Source of the DNA: Candidatus Eremiobacterota bacterium
GTDB taxonomy: Bacteria; Vulcanimicrobiota; CADAWZ01; Ess09-12
Length of the DNA stretch: 33,153 bases
Assembly: GCA_031082125.1 (NCBI GenBank)
Contig: JAVHLM010000048.1
Location: forward strand, 4,653 to 37,805
Reading direction: 5' to 3'
Shown: positions 1-7,988 of the stretch, piece after piece
Layout: the number at the start of each line of letters is the position of its first letter
Numbering within the stretch: position 1 is the first letter of the stretch
Notes under the pieces: generated by a model
What the model was told of the DNA's origin: nothing
What the model saw: only the letters and a program-made list of their open reading frames with translations
Databases searched by the model: none
Made by a program: the position numbers and the translations under genes

Positions 1-304
1 CACCGGGACCCATCATCCCGCCGCCCTGGCCGCCGGGACCCATCATTCCGCCGCCCTGGCCGCCCTGGCCGCCGGGACCCATCATTCCGCCGCCCTGGCC
101 GCCGGGACCCATCATTCCGCCGCCGCCCTGGCCGCCCTGGCCACCGGGACCCATCATCCCGCCGCCCTGGCCGCCCTGGCCGCCGGGACCGTACTGGTTC
201 TGGTCATTCTGGGCCATAAGGCTTGACGAGAGGCTTGAAAGGGAGAGGGCGATGACAAGCACGGTGATGGTGAGAATAAAGACGTTTTTTGCCGTGAGTT
301 TCAT
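1..304 (-). CDS. Secreted Gly/Met/Gln-rich repeat protein (C-terminus outside window)
   Basis: Partial gene whose 3' end lies beyond the window start. About 101 codons are visible. Residues 1-31 form a typical signal peptide: MKLTAK, then a hydrophobic stretch, ending SSSLMA before Gln. After a short linker (QNDQNQY) the chain becomes a low-complexity repeat of GPGGQGG and GGGMM blocks in units of about 9-13 residues. It starts one base after the TAA of the upstream minus-strand gene, and its ribosome site (GGGGAGGTG) lies inside that gene's end, so the two are probably translationally coupled. I do not recognise a family. Composition suggests a disordered, exported and perhaps surface or metal-interacting protein, but that is inference. 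The DNA repeats are near-identical, so copy number may vary between strains or be mis-assembled. Confidence 0.7.
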   Translation of the reverse strand, partial: MKLTAKNVFILTITVLVIALSLSSLSSSLMAQNDQNQYGPGGQGGQGGGMMGPGGQGGQGGGGMMGPGGQGGGMMGPGGQGGQGGGMMGPGGQGGGMMGPG

Positions 305-305
305 G

Positions 306-926
306 TTAGTGCACCTCCCCTGGTGATGAGGGGGCGCCTTGTGGCGCTTCGTTTCCTGGGGGTGCCGTGCCGCCCTGGTCACCACCGGGGCCGGTGCCCG
401 GGCCTTCCGGTTCCGGCGCGGGGCTGTTCTGGCCGCCTGCGCCGGCCTGGGGAGTGGTGATCTTCTTTCCGGTGATGTTCTCAAGGGCTCCCTTGACCAT
501 CTGCGCCTCGGGGCTGAGGGTGCTCTTATTGTCGATGCTCATCATGGGCCCTCCCATGGAGCCTCGGTTGTTCTTGAGGTAGGTGAGCTGATCCTTGGTG
601 AGGAGTTTTTCCAGGGAGCTCGTCGAGGCGTTCACCTCTGTCTGAAGGGCGAGGTACTGTTCCATACCGGCAAGGAGTTTTGCTTTCTGCTCATCGCTGA
701 GGGGGTAATACTGGTCGCTTTTGAGGCGGAGGATGCCTACGGCGAGCTCATGGATGGTGAGGCTCTCGGGGCCTGAGTAGGCGTTGTTCGCCCCCTGCTG
801 AGAGGTGCTCTGGGAGCCCTGCTGGCGCGTCTTGTCCTTTGAACGGAGGAAGAACCAGTAGATCTGAAAGCAGACGATAAGCGCCAGAAGCCCGATGATA
901 ATAAGCTGTGTCCGGTCTTTTCCCAT
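306..926 (-). CDS. Membrane-anchored protein with LTxxQ-like helical domain and Pro/Gly-rich tail
   Basis: The start is the ATG at 926 (MGKDRTQ), preceded by AAGGAG with good spacing; an open frame extends further upstream but has no ribosome site. 206 residues. Residues 6-26 form one transmembrane helix. A charged helical region follows (about 50-130) with LSDEQKAKLL and LTKDQLTYLK, resembling the LTxxQ pattern of Spy/CpxP-type periplasmic proteins, though the match is only motif-level. The last 50 residues are Pro/Gly/Gln-rich. It is the first gene of a two-gene unit with the repeat protein downstream. A promoter (TTGAAA, 17 bp, TATAAT) reads into it. Periplasmic or extracytoplasmic location is likely; the role is unknown. 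Confidence 0.7.
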   Translation of the reverse strand: MGKDRTQLIIIGLLALIVCFQIYWFFLRSKDKTRQQGSQSTSQQGANNAYSGPESLTIHELAVGILRLKSDQYYPLSDEQKAKLLAGMEQYLALQTEVNASTSSLEKLLTKDQLTYLKNNRGSMGGPMMSIDNKSTLSPEAQMVKGALENITGKKITTPQAGAGGQNSPAPEPEGPGTGPGGDQGGTAPPGNEAPQGAPSSPGEVH

Positions 927-963
927 CGTGTTTTCTCCTTGTCTGGTTTTCTGTGGTGGAGAC

Positions 964-992
964 ATTATAACATAAAACCATGGCCCTTTCAA
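964..992 (-). promoter_or_regulatory. Sigma70-type promoter for the minus-strand pair
   Basis: On the minus strand, TTGAAA (992-987) and TATAAT (969-964) are separated by exactly 17 bp. The site lies about 38 bp upstream of the ATG at 926. It is divergent from the promoter of the plus-strand cluster that starts at 1073. Confidence 0.7.
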
Positions 993-1026
993 ATTTTAGG
1001 GAAAAGGTGCCGCACGAGGGTGGCCG

Positions 1027-1055
1027 TTGACTTTTGGGAGGTGTTCTGTTAGGAT
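1027..1055 (+). promoter_or_regulatory. Candidate promoter for the 1073-7885 cluster
   Basis: TTGACT (1027-1032), a 17-bp spacer and TAGGAT (1050-1055). The -10 box is a 4/6 match. The possible ribosome site GAGGAG follows immediately, so a start of transcription at about +7 after the -10 box would leave little or no Shine-Dalgarno in the message. Either the true promoter is further upstream or the leader is very short. Confidence 0.4.
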
Positions 1056-1072
1056 GAGGAGTATATACTGTC

Positions 1073-2974
1073 ATGGAAGAGAAAGAAGCCTCATCCCTTT
1101 CCGGCTTGAAAAGGTTTTTCTCGCCTCTGGGGCGCAGGGAATACTGGGGGGAGTTCAACACGGTCTATGTGACCGCGTTCTACTGCCTCTGCGCCCTGCT
1201 GGTGACGTATCCCCTCATTGCCCACATGGGGGAGTATATCACCGGCAAGATGACCACCGATCTCCCCAGGGCGGGAATTTTCTCCTTCTGGTGGATCAAG
1301 AAGTGCCTCATCGAGCGCCACGTCTTTCCCCTTTCATGCGATCTCATCAATTACCCCACGGGTCTCTCATTTTATGCGTCGGACCCCCTGTCATCCATTG
1401 CGGGGATGTTCCTCGAACCCCTGTTCGGCTTCCCCGGCGATTATAATGTGATATTCCTGGTGAATCTCGTGGGAGGGGCCCTGGCGGGCTATTTTCTTGT
1501 CTATTATTTCACGAAGAACAGGGCCGGGGCCCTCGTGGGAGGCACCCTCATGGGCTTCTGCCCCGCGAGGTTCTCCACCTATATCGACGGCATCTCCGAT
1601 TTTGTCCATTTCCTGTGGCTGCCCCTCTACGTGCTCTATCTGTCGAAGGTCTATGACAGGAAGGGGCGCGTGTGGGACGAGGTGCTCAGCTGCGGGATAA
1701 TTTTGTTTATGACTTTTTTCGCGAACTGGTATATCGGGCTTTTCGCCCTTCTGATCACGGTATTTCTCTTCGTGTACCGGCTCTTCTTCGTGGAGCGCAC
1801 CGGCGCGGAGAGAGTGCAGCTCTTCAAGAGGTCCCTCCTTGTGGGCCTTGTGGGCGTCGGCCTGGTGTTCCCCTTTGCCGTCGCGCAGTACGTGACGGTA
1901 AACTGGGGGTCCTCCGGCGCCGGGGAGACGATGCTCAGCAAGAGCCGCGCCAAGCGTGCGGCCCTTCTGAGGCGCAACGCCGCGGATCTTACCGAGTTTT
2001 TCACCATGGGAAAGAGCGAGGAGAAGAACCGCTTCTACCCCAACCACCATCTTGTCTATCTCGGCTACCTCGCCCTTCTTCTGGCAGGCTGCGGCCTGTG
2101 GCATGCAAGGCGGGACCGCTCCGTGATTTTCTGGGCCGTCGTGGCGGGCGGGTTCTTCATCCTGGCCCTGGGGCCCACGCTCCTCGTGAATGGGGAGGTG
2201 ATCCCCCCCTGGGCGCTTCTCAACAAGAAGTATCTCAATCTTTTTGGTCTCTTTGTCAAGGTGGTGCCGGGATTCAAGAGCACGAGCCACCCGTACCGCT
2301 TTGCCCTCATCGTGTCCATCGCCCTCTCGGTGCTCTCGGGCTACGGCGTGGCTTGGCTTTTGAGGAAGGCGCAGGATGACTGGCGGAAGTTTCTTGTGGC
2401 GGCGGCCATCGCGATGGTGGGCATCTTTGAGTATGTGATGCTCTCGCCGCTCCCCGCCCCTCTTCCCTACACGAAGCTGGAGCGGCCCCTCATGTACCGC
2501 ATGATGGCCAGGGACAAGGAGCAGTATGCCGTGCTTGACGTGCCCCTGGGCCTGCTCGAGATGCCGGGCTCCCGGGGCCACAAGGCCTATTACCCCACGT
2601 CGCTTTTTTATGTGTATTATCTCACGATCCATGGCAAGCCCATCCCCTATTCCCTCGAGGGCTTCCAGATGGAGCTCATCACGGGCAACTCCTTCATGGA
2701 GCACCTGCAGACGATGGCGGAGACGGGTGATTTCACCGATGAAAAATTCTTTCTTTTCGGGAACCTGAACGAGATGATGAAGCGCCAGTACAGGGAGGTT
2801 CCCGATGCCCTGATATTCCAGGACCTCACCCGGCTGAGGCTGCGGAATTACCGCTATGTGATCCTTCACCGGAGCCTTGTTTCCCCGGAGAAGGCGTCGG
2901 CCCTGGGGGATTTTCTGGGGAAATATCTCGGCGAGCCGGTAAAGTTCGGCGAGCGCTGGATCTATATGCTGTAA
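1073..2974 (+). CDS. Polytopic membrane protein, GT-C glycosyltransferase/YfhO-like
   Basis: 633 residues. A hydrophilic N-terminus of about 35 residues is followed by about 10-12 predicted membrane helices through residue ~465, then a soluble C-terminal domain of about 165 residues. After the first helix comes a loop with TTDLPRAG and then NYPTGLSFYASDPLSS, the pattern of large first periplasmic loops in GT-C-type lipid-linked sugar transferases and YfhO-like proteins. The acidic residue in that loop is a plausible catalytic site. The protein shares layout and local motifs (WW, then YPTG or YFPVG, then a long helix run) with the protein at 4171-5970, so the two look like distant paralogues. 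Substrate unknown; transfer of sugars from a polyprenyl carrier to an envelope acceptor is the usual family role. First gene of a tight plus-strand run (17-bp gap to the next). Confidence 0.7.
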   Translation: MEEKEASSLSGLKRFFSPLGRREYWGEFNTVYVTAFYCLCALLVTYPLIAHMGEYITGKMTTDLPRAGIFSFWWIKKCLIERHVFPLSCDLINYPTGLSFYASDPLSSIAGMFLEPLFGFPGDYNVIFLVNLVGGALAGYFLVYYFTKNRAGALVGGTLMGFCPARFSTYIDGISDFVHFLWLPLYVLYLSKVYDRKGRVWDEVLSCGIILFMTFFANWYIGLFALLITVFLFVYRLFFVERTGAERVQLFKRSLLVGLVGVGLVFPFAVAQYVTVNWGSSGAGETMLSKSRAKRAALLRRNAADLTEFFTMGKSEEKNRFYPNHHLVYLGYLALLLAGCGLWHARRDRSVIFWAVVAGGFFILALGPTLLVNGEVIPPWALLNKKYLNLFGLFVKVVPGFKSTSHPYRFALIVSIALSVLSGYGVAWLLRKAQDDWRKFLVAAAIAMVGIFEYVMLSPLPAPLPYTKLERPLMYRMMARDKEQYAVLDVPLGLLEMPGSRGHKAYYPTSLFYVYYLTIHGKPIPYSLEGFQMELITGNSFMEHLQTMAETGDFTDEKFFLFGNLNEMMKRQYREVPDALIFQDLTRLRLRNYRYVILHRSLVSPEKASALGDFLGKYLGEPVKFGERWIYML

Positions 2975-2991
2975 GGAAGGAGCGTCACCTG

Positions 2992-4122
2992 ATGCCTCAC
3001 GATGAAGAGCGGGGTTCCCTTATAGGAAAAGTGGCCTTTATTGTGGTGCTTGAGCTGTTCGTCATCGCCTTTGTGCTCCCCTCGCTCCGGGACGTGATAA
3101 GCGTGGGGACCCCTTCGCGCATGATGGGGCGCCCCGGCGGCATGGCGCAGCCCAAGGCGACCAAGATCTACACGTCGAAAATGGTGGACAAGTGCCATAC
3201 CTTCGCCGGGTATCCCTGGCCCGAGGAGGACAAGGAGAGGATCACGGCGGTGAGCGACATCTCTCTCAACCCGGTGAGCCAGGCCCTCAAGGCCTGCAGG
3301 GGGCAGATAATGTGCCTGCTCCTCTATGACGCCGTGAGGCAGTCCGATGCCACGTTCTCGCGCTATGGAGAGTTTTTTGAGGGAATGACGAGCAGGATGA
3401 CAGTGAATCCGCTCCGCGACGGGGTGAGCTATTTCTACTACGACCTGGGGGGGAGCATGTACGAGGCGCGGTTCAACCTCTACGTGGCCTCCATGGAGGT
3501 GGGGAACATTGATGTGCTGGTAGCCCCCGTGGCCGTTGACTACGTGGTGATATCGCTTCTTGAGCCCGATCATTTTGCCGGGGGCCTCGGGGCGATGCTG
3601 GCCTACCAGCCCGATCTCCCGGTGGTGGTGCCGCCGGGCAAGGACGCGGCAAGGGTCTTCGGCGAGCACCGGTGCGAGGTGAAGAAGCTGATAGTACTCC
3701 CCGAGGGCTACACTTCCATGAGCGAGCGCGTGGGGATCCTCGTGCTTCCCTGCGCGAACGGCGAGGGCTTCGAGGCCGATCTGGTGGTGCGGGTAAAAAA
3801 CGGTATCGGTATCGTGGCGAGCGCGGGAAGGCCGGGGATGGAGCAGATCATCGCCGAGGCCGAGAAGGCCACGGGGCAGAAGGTCCGCCTTTACGCGGGA
3901 GGGACGAGCCTGCTTATGGGGATGGAGAACGCGGAGGACATGGGGATGATGAAGCGCCTGCGGGCCTCCCATCCCGACATGGTCATCTATGCCAACGCCA
4001 CGACCTCCCTTATGGCCGATGCGGCCATGGAGGAGCTTTACGGGGGGAGGTACATGCCGGTCTCTCTCGGCACGACCCTTCCCCTCGTCAATCCGTCGCT
4101 TTTTTACCGGATGGTGAAGTAA
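2992..4122 (+). CDS. Membrane-anchored metallo-beta-lactamase-fold protein lacking the metal site
   Basis: 376 residues. Residues 11-30 form an N-terminal membrane anchor; the rest should be extracytoplasmic. From about residue 145 the order of motifs follows the MBL subfamily related to ribofuranosyl-aminobenzene-phosphate synthase: YYDLGGS (usually DTGG), VVISLLEPDHFAGGL (usually SHGHYDHTGGL), ADLVVRVKNGIGIVAS, AGRPGM (usually CAHPGI), GGTSLL (usually GGFHL), IYANATTS (usually SHCTG). Only D193 and H194 of HxHxDH survive; the other metal-binding His positions read L189, E191, R280, S306 and N335. It is therefore predicted to be non-catalytic, with a scaffold, ligand-binding or regulatory role. 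It sits between two GT-C-like proteins with short gaps (17 and 48 bp), suggesting it works with them. The fold call rests on motif order rather than on a search. Confidence 0.65.
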   Translation: MPHDEERGSLIGKVAFIVVLELFVIAFVLPSLRDVISVGTPSRMMGRPGGMAQPKATKIYTSKMVDKCHTFAGYPWPEEDKERITAVSDISLNPVSQALKACRGQIMCLLLYDAVRQSDATFSRYGEFFEGMTSRMTVNPLRDGVSYFYYDLGGSMYEARFNLYVASMEVGNIDVLVAPVAVDYVVISLLEPDHFAGGLGAMLAYQPDLPVVVPPGKDAARVFGEHRCEVKKLIVLPEGYTSMSERVGILVLPCANGEGFEADLVVRVKNGIGIVASAGRPGMEQIIAEAEKATGQKVRLYAGGTSLLMGMENAEDMGMMKRLRASHPDMVIYANATTSLMADAAMEELYGGRYMPVSLGTTLPLVNPSLFYRMVK

Positions 4123-4170
4123 AAGGAAGAGGGGAAAGGAGTCCCGTGGCGGGGGGAAAACGGGAAAGGA

Positions 4171-5970
4171 ATGAGTATGCGCCTGAAAGAGCGGCTCAGA
4201 GAGGCGATGCCTTACCTTTACGCTGCCGCGGGGTATCTCGTGCTCGCCCTGGTGTGCACGTGGCCCATAGTGGAGGAGCTCCGGGAAAGGGTTATCGGTA
4301 TTGACATCCCCAGCCCCGACATCGAGGGGGCCCTGTGGGTCCACTGGTGGGTGCGGTATGCCATCGAGAACCACCTGAACATGAACGTGTGCCCCCTGAT
4401 CTATTTTCCCGTGGGGAAAAACGTGCTGATCCACATAGGAAATCTTGCCGAGGGCGTGGCGGCCCTGCCTTTCTATTATGCGTTCGGGTTCCCCGCCTAT
4501 TATAATATTTTGTGCATTGTTCTGATGGCTTTTAACGGCGTGGCGATGTTCGCCCTCTTCAGGCGCTTTACCGGCGACTGGTATACGGCCTTTCTGGGGG
4601 GCTTCGTGGCTGCGTTTAACTGGTATTTCTTCAGGGAGGTGCAGGACGGCCACATCTGCTGCATCGCCACGGGGCTCCTGGCCCTTTATGTGCTGTTTCT
4701 GCTCAAGGTCATCGAGGAGGAGCGCTGGGAGCACGGCGTGATTCTCGCGCTGGTGCTCGCGGCGAACTGCCTGTGGTACTGGTTTTTCGGGGTCTTTCTC
4801 GCCCTTTTCACGATACTGTTTCTGCCTCTGTATTATTACGCCGAGCGGGGGCGCTTTGCCCCGGGGGCCGCACGGCGGCTTGCCTTTTCGGCGGTTTTGT
4901 TCCTGGTGGTGATCCTTCCTTTCGCGGCGACGTTTTTAAACTATCTGCGCCTGGAGAAGACGCTGCCGGGCACGACGTTTTTCGAGGCCTTCCCGCCTCT
5001 TTCTGAGGTGTTCGGGAACCTTGCCCACACGGACCCGCGCAAGCTCACCCTGGGAAACTCGGTGAGCCTGGACAGCGAGCTGCTCGCTTATCCCTATGTG
5101 CTTCTCCTCGTGGGGGGCCTTCTTCCCCTCTTCAGGATCAAGGAGTCGGGGTATTACTGGGTCGTGCTGTGGGTCTTCATGTTCTCCCTCGTGAGCGGCC
5201 CCTATCTGTATGTGGCGGGAGAGTTCCACGGCATCAGGATGCCTTTCGCCTATCTGTACCAGTTCTTTCCGATGTTCTCGCGCCTCAATTTTCCCAAGAG
5301 GCTCGTGGTGATGGCCCTCATCCCCATGGGGATCCTGTTCGTGAAGAACATGGAGTGGATCAAGGGGCTCATCAAGGAGCGCTTCAGGTGGGTCTGGCCG
5401 TTCCTCATGGGGATTCTCGTGGTCCTCACCTGCGCGGAGTTTTACTGGGTCAAGGGGCAGATCCCCATGGACAGCAAGGAGATCTCGATCCCCCAGGTCT
5501 TTCACGTCCTGGCGAGGGAGCCTGACTGCGCCCTCATCGAGGTGCCCTTCCTGTGCTGCTCCAAGTCGATGCTCTACCAGACGGTCCATCACAAGAAGCT
5601 CATGGGGGGCCTCGGCGAGCCTGCCACGTGGCTTCACTCGCCGGACTTCGTGCAGTTTTACAAGTCAAATACGTTCCTGGAGTATCTTCTGGGCCTCAAT
5701 GACCTCAACACGCCGCCCTATGCCACGTTCAAGAAGGAGGATCTTGAGGCGCTCACGGCGCGGGGCTTCAAGTACGTGATATTTTACAAGGGCTACACCG
5801 GCGAGGTGGCGATAAGGACCCTGGGGTACAGCAACCCTACGGTCCAGGAGGAGATTGCGACGCGGATAAAAACGGCCATGGAAAGCAATTTCGGCGCGCC
5901 GATCTACCGCGACGAGAACCTGGCCATCTACCGGATGGCGAAGAAAGAGAAGAACAGCCTGGGAAAATGA
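4171..5970 (+). CDS. Polytopic membrane protein, GT-C glycosyltransferase/YfhO-like (paralogue)
   Basis: 599 residues from the first ATG. A second in-frame ATG at 4177 is better spaced from AAAGGA (6 bp), so the true start may be two codons later. About 10-12 membrane helices span residues 13-430, followed by a soluble C-terminal part of about 165 residues. The first large loop carries DIPSPDIEG, WVHWW and IYFPVGKN, the GT-C-like first-loop pattern with several candidate catalytic acids. Layout matches the protein at 1073-2974. The C-terminal part includes CCSKS and several short strand-like stretches and is probably periplasmic. It follows the degenerate MBL-fold gene and is 17 bp from the radical SAM gene, consistent with one operon. 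Substrate unknown. Confidence 0.7.
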   Translation: MSMRLKERLREAMPYLYAAAGYLVLALVCTWPIVEELRERVIGIDIPSPDIEGALWVHWWVRYAIENHLNMNVCPLIYFPVGKNVLIHIGNLAEGVAALPFYYAFGFPAYYNILCIVLMAFNGVAMFALFRRFTGDWYTAFLGGFVAAFNWYFFREVQDGHICCIATGLLALYVLFLLKVIEEERWEHGVILALVLAANCLWYWFFGVFLALFTILFLPLYYYAERGRFAPGAARRLAFSAVLFLVVILPFAATFLNYLRLEKTLPGTTFFEAFPPLSEVFGNLAHTDPRKLTLGNSVSLDSELLAYPYVLLLVGGLLPLFRIKESGYYWVVLWVFMFSLVSGPYLYVAGEFHGIRMPFAYLYQFFPMFSRLNFPKRLVVMALIPMGILFVKNMEWIKGLIKERFRWVWPFLMGILVVLTCAEFYWVKGQIPMDSKEISIPQVFHVLAREPDCALIEVPFLCCSKSMLYQTVHHKKLMGGLGEPATWLHSPDFVQFYKSNTFLEYLLGLNDLNTPPYATFKKEDLEALTARGFKYVIFYKGYTGEVAIRTLGYSNPTVQEEIATRIKTAMESNFGAPIYRDENLAIYRMAKKEKNSLGK

Positions 5971-5987
5971 AGCGGGAGTGATGCAAG

Positions 5988-7415
5988 GTGAAGGTGCTGC
6001 TGGTGAATCCATCGCTTGACCCGCGGGAGTACAAGAATCCCGTGGCGCAGGCCCTCTTTACAAACGCGATGCCTCTGGGCATCTGCTACCTGGGGGCTGT
6101 CCTCGAGAGGGAGCGCATCGACGTGGTGCTCCTTGACGCGGCGGCGGAGCGCCTCTCCCACGAGGAGGTCCTCGAATTCGTGAGGAAGCATGGCATCGAC
6201 GTCGTGGGGATCACCTCGACGACGAACGGGTTTTTCCGCGCCGTGGGGCTTGCGAGGGTCCTCAAGGAGTACGGGGGGGCGTCGTTCCCCGTGATGCTCG
6301 GGGGGCCCCATGTGACGGACATGCCGCACCACGCGATGTCCTTCGAGTGCTTTGACTACGGCGTGATGGGCGAGGGCGAGGAGACTATCGTGGAGCTGCT
6401 TTCGGTCATCGCCGGGAAGCGTGCCGCCGCCGAGACGGAGGGGATTATTTATCATGAAGAGGATAAGGTGGTTTTCACACCCAAGCGCCCCCTGATTCAG
6501 GATCTTGATACGATACCATTTCCCGCGCGGCACCTGCTGAAGAACCTGGACGTGTACCATTCGCTGCTGGTGGATGTGAAGTATCTCCCCAAGATGAGCA
6601 TCGTGGCCAACAGGGGGTGCCCTTTCCGGTGCATTTTCTGCAGCACTGCATCGATGGGGAAGAAGTACCGGATGCCGAGCCCCGAGCGCTACCTCGAGGA
6701 GATTGATCTCCTCAAGGAGCAGTATGGCGTGCGGGAGATATTTTTCGTGGGGAGCACCTTCACGGCGAGCCGCGAGCACACGGACCACTTCTGCGACATG
6801 CTGCTTTCGAGGGGGACCAATGTGGCCTGGACGGCGTCCACGCGCGTGGACGTCGTGGATAAAGAGCTTCTCGTGAAGATGAAGAAGGCAGGGTGCTGGA
6901 TGGTGCGCCTCGGCATCGAGAGCGGCAACGACGAGGTGATCCGGTTTATAAGGAAGGCGATCACAAGGGAGCGCGTCCGCGAGGTGGCAAAGATGTGCGA
7001 CGAGATAGGGATGCACGCGAAGGGGTTTTTCATGCTGGGCCATCTCCCCGATACCAAGGAGACTATTGACGATACGATTGCGTTCGCCCTCTCCCTTCCC
7101 CTCACGGAGGTGACGGTGCAGCTCAACACGCCTCTCCCCGGCACGCCGCAGTATGACCTGGCGCCTCTTTATGGGAGCTTCAAGGCCGGGGAGTTCTCGG
7201 AGTTTAATTTTTTTGAGCCGGTCTTCGTGCCGAAGGGCCTCACGAAGGAGTATCTCGTGAGGAAGCAGCGCGAGCTTTACCGGCGCTTTTACCTGAAGCC
7301 GGGGACCATAAGGAAGCACCTGGACAAGCTCAGGAGCCCTTACGCGAGGAAGAGCTACATGCAGGCCCTGGGGCTTTTCATCCATCTCACGCTCACGAAC
7401 AGGGCCTCTTCGTGA
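5988..7415 (+). CDS. Cobalamin-binding-domain radical SAM protein
   Basis: 475 residues, starting at a GTG preceded by GGGAG. Residues 1-145 form a B12-binding-like Rossmann domain (VLLVNPSL, GICYLGAVLE, DVVGITSTT, MLGGPHVT, GVMGEGEET). The radical SAM domain follows, with the [4Fe-4S] motif C211-x3-C215-x2-C218 in NRGCPFRCIFCS, then MVRLGIESG and KGFFMLGHLPDT, typical of the Elp3/MiaB/NifB-like barrel. The C-terminal ~90 residues end in a basic helical tail. Family members methylate or rearrange unreactive carbons, often in lipid, antibiotic or cofactor synthesis. The short gap from the membrane protein upstream suggests a lipid or glycan substrate, which is inference. No membrane segment; cytoplasmic. 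Confidence 0.9.
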   Translation: MKVLLVNPSLDPREYKNPVAQALFTNAMPLGICYLGAVLERERIDVVLLDAAAERLSHEEVLEFVRKHGIDVVGITSTTNGFFRAVGLARVLKEYGGASFPVMLGGPHVTDMPHHAMSFECFDYGVMGEGEETIVELLSVIAGKRAAAETEGIIYHEEDKVVFTPKRPLIQDLDTIPFPARHLLKNLDVYHSLLVDVKYLPKMSIVANRGCPFRCIFCSTASMGKKYRMPSPERYLEEIDLLKEQYGVREIFFVGSTFTASREHTDHFCDMLLSRGTNVAWTASTRVDVVDKELLVKMKKAGCWMVRLGIESGNDEVIRFIRKAITRERVREVAKMCDEIGMHAKGFFMLGHLPDTKETIDDTIAFALSLPLTEVTVQLNTPLPGTPQYDLAPLYGSFKAGEFSEFNFFEPVFVPKGLTKEYLVRKQRELYRRFYLKPGTIRKHLDKLRSPYARKSYMQALGLFIHLTLTNRASS

Positions 7416-7516
7416 GGGCTTTCCGGTGAGTGCGCCTGCGCGGTAAGGCGGAGGAAGGGATCTTCGGCGGGCTTTCGTGGGAGATTTCGCGGCGAGAACT
7501 TCGCGGTGAGGATTCC

Positions 7517-7885
7517 ATGGTAAGGGAATCTTCGCAGGGAAAGGGAGTGCAGGGCATGGAGGAGAGGGAACACCCGGCGACAGGCATCGGGGGCCGGATC
7601 AAAAAGGACCTGGTGGTGAGGGAGCAGCTCGCCTATGAGAGGACTGTGCTTGCCAACGAGAGGACGCTCCTCGCGTATCTGAGGACCGCCCTGGCTTTTT
7701 TTGCGGCGGGGGTCACCTTTCTCCATTTTTTTCCCGGCGCCGTCATGGGGATGATAGGGTGGGGCTTTGTCGGGGCGGGGCTCGGCCTTTTCATCACGGC
7801 CCCCCTGAGATACCGCGCGGTAGGAAAGATAATGAAGAGCCATTGCGCGGGGATGGCAAGGCCAGAGCCAGGGGAGGAGCGCTGA
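7517..7885 (+). CDS. DUF202 family small membrane protein
   Basis: 122 residues from the ATG at 7517 (ribosome site GGTGAGGA). A second ATG at 7556 with GGGAGTG would give 109 residues, nearer the usual family size. An open frame runs back to a GTG at 7430 but that extension looks unconserved. The signature LAYERTVLANERTLLAYLRTAL is clear (conserved NERT and LAYxRTAL), followed by two membrane helices and the RYR motif after the second. DUF202 proteins are small inner-membrane proteins of poorly known role. The gene trails the radical SAM gene by about 100 bp and may be the last gene of the cluster. Confidence 0.85.
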   Translation: MVRESSQGKGVQGMEEREHPATGIGGRIKKDLVVREQLAYERTVLANERTLLAYLRTALAFFAAGVTFLHFFPGAVMGMIGWGFVGAGLGLFITAPLRYRAVGKIMKSHCAGMARPEPGEER

Positions 7886-7988
7886 GGCGCGGTTTCCTTG
7901 AAGGGGAAGGCTAGAGCCCAAGGAAGATGCCTTTGTCCTCAAGAGCGGTTTCGAGAGTGATTTCCTCTGTATGCATTGAGATAAGCTC

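Noticed and set aside
2962-4734. Long minus-strand open frame of 590 codons
   Set aside because: It is antisense to two well-supported genes, rich in His/Arg/Pro as expected from the complement of GC-rich coding DNA, and has no domain or ribosome site. The same holds for similar long antisense frames at 1391-2869, 5928-7385, 15351-16595 and 19803-20657.
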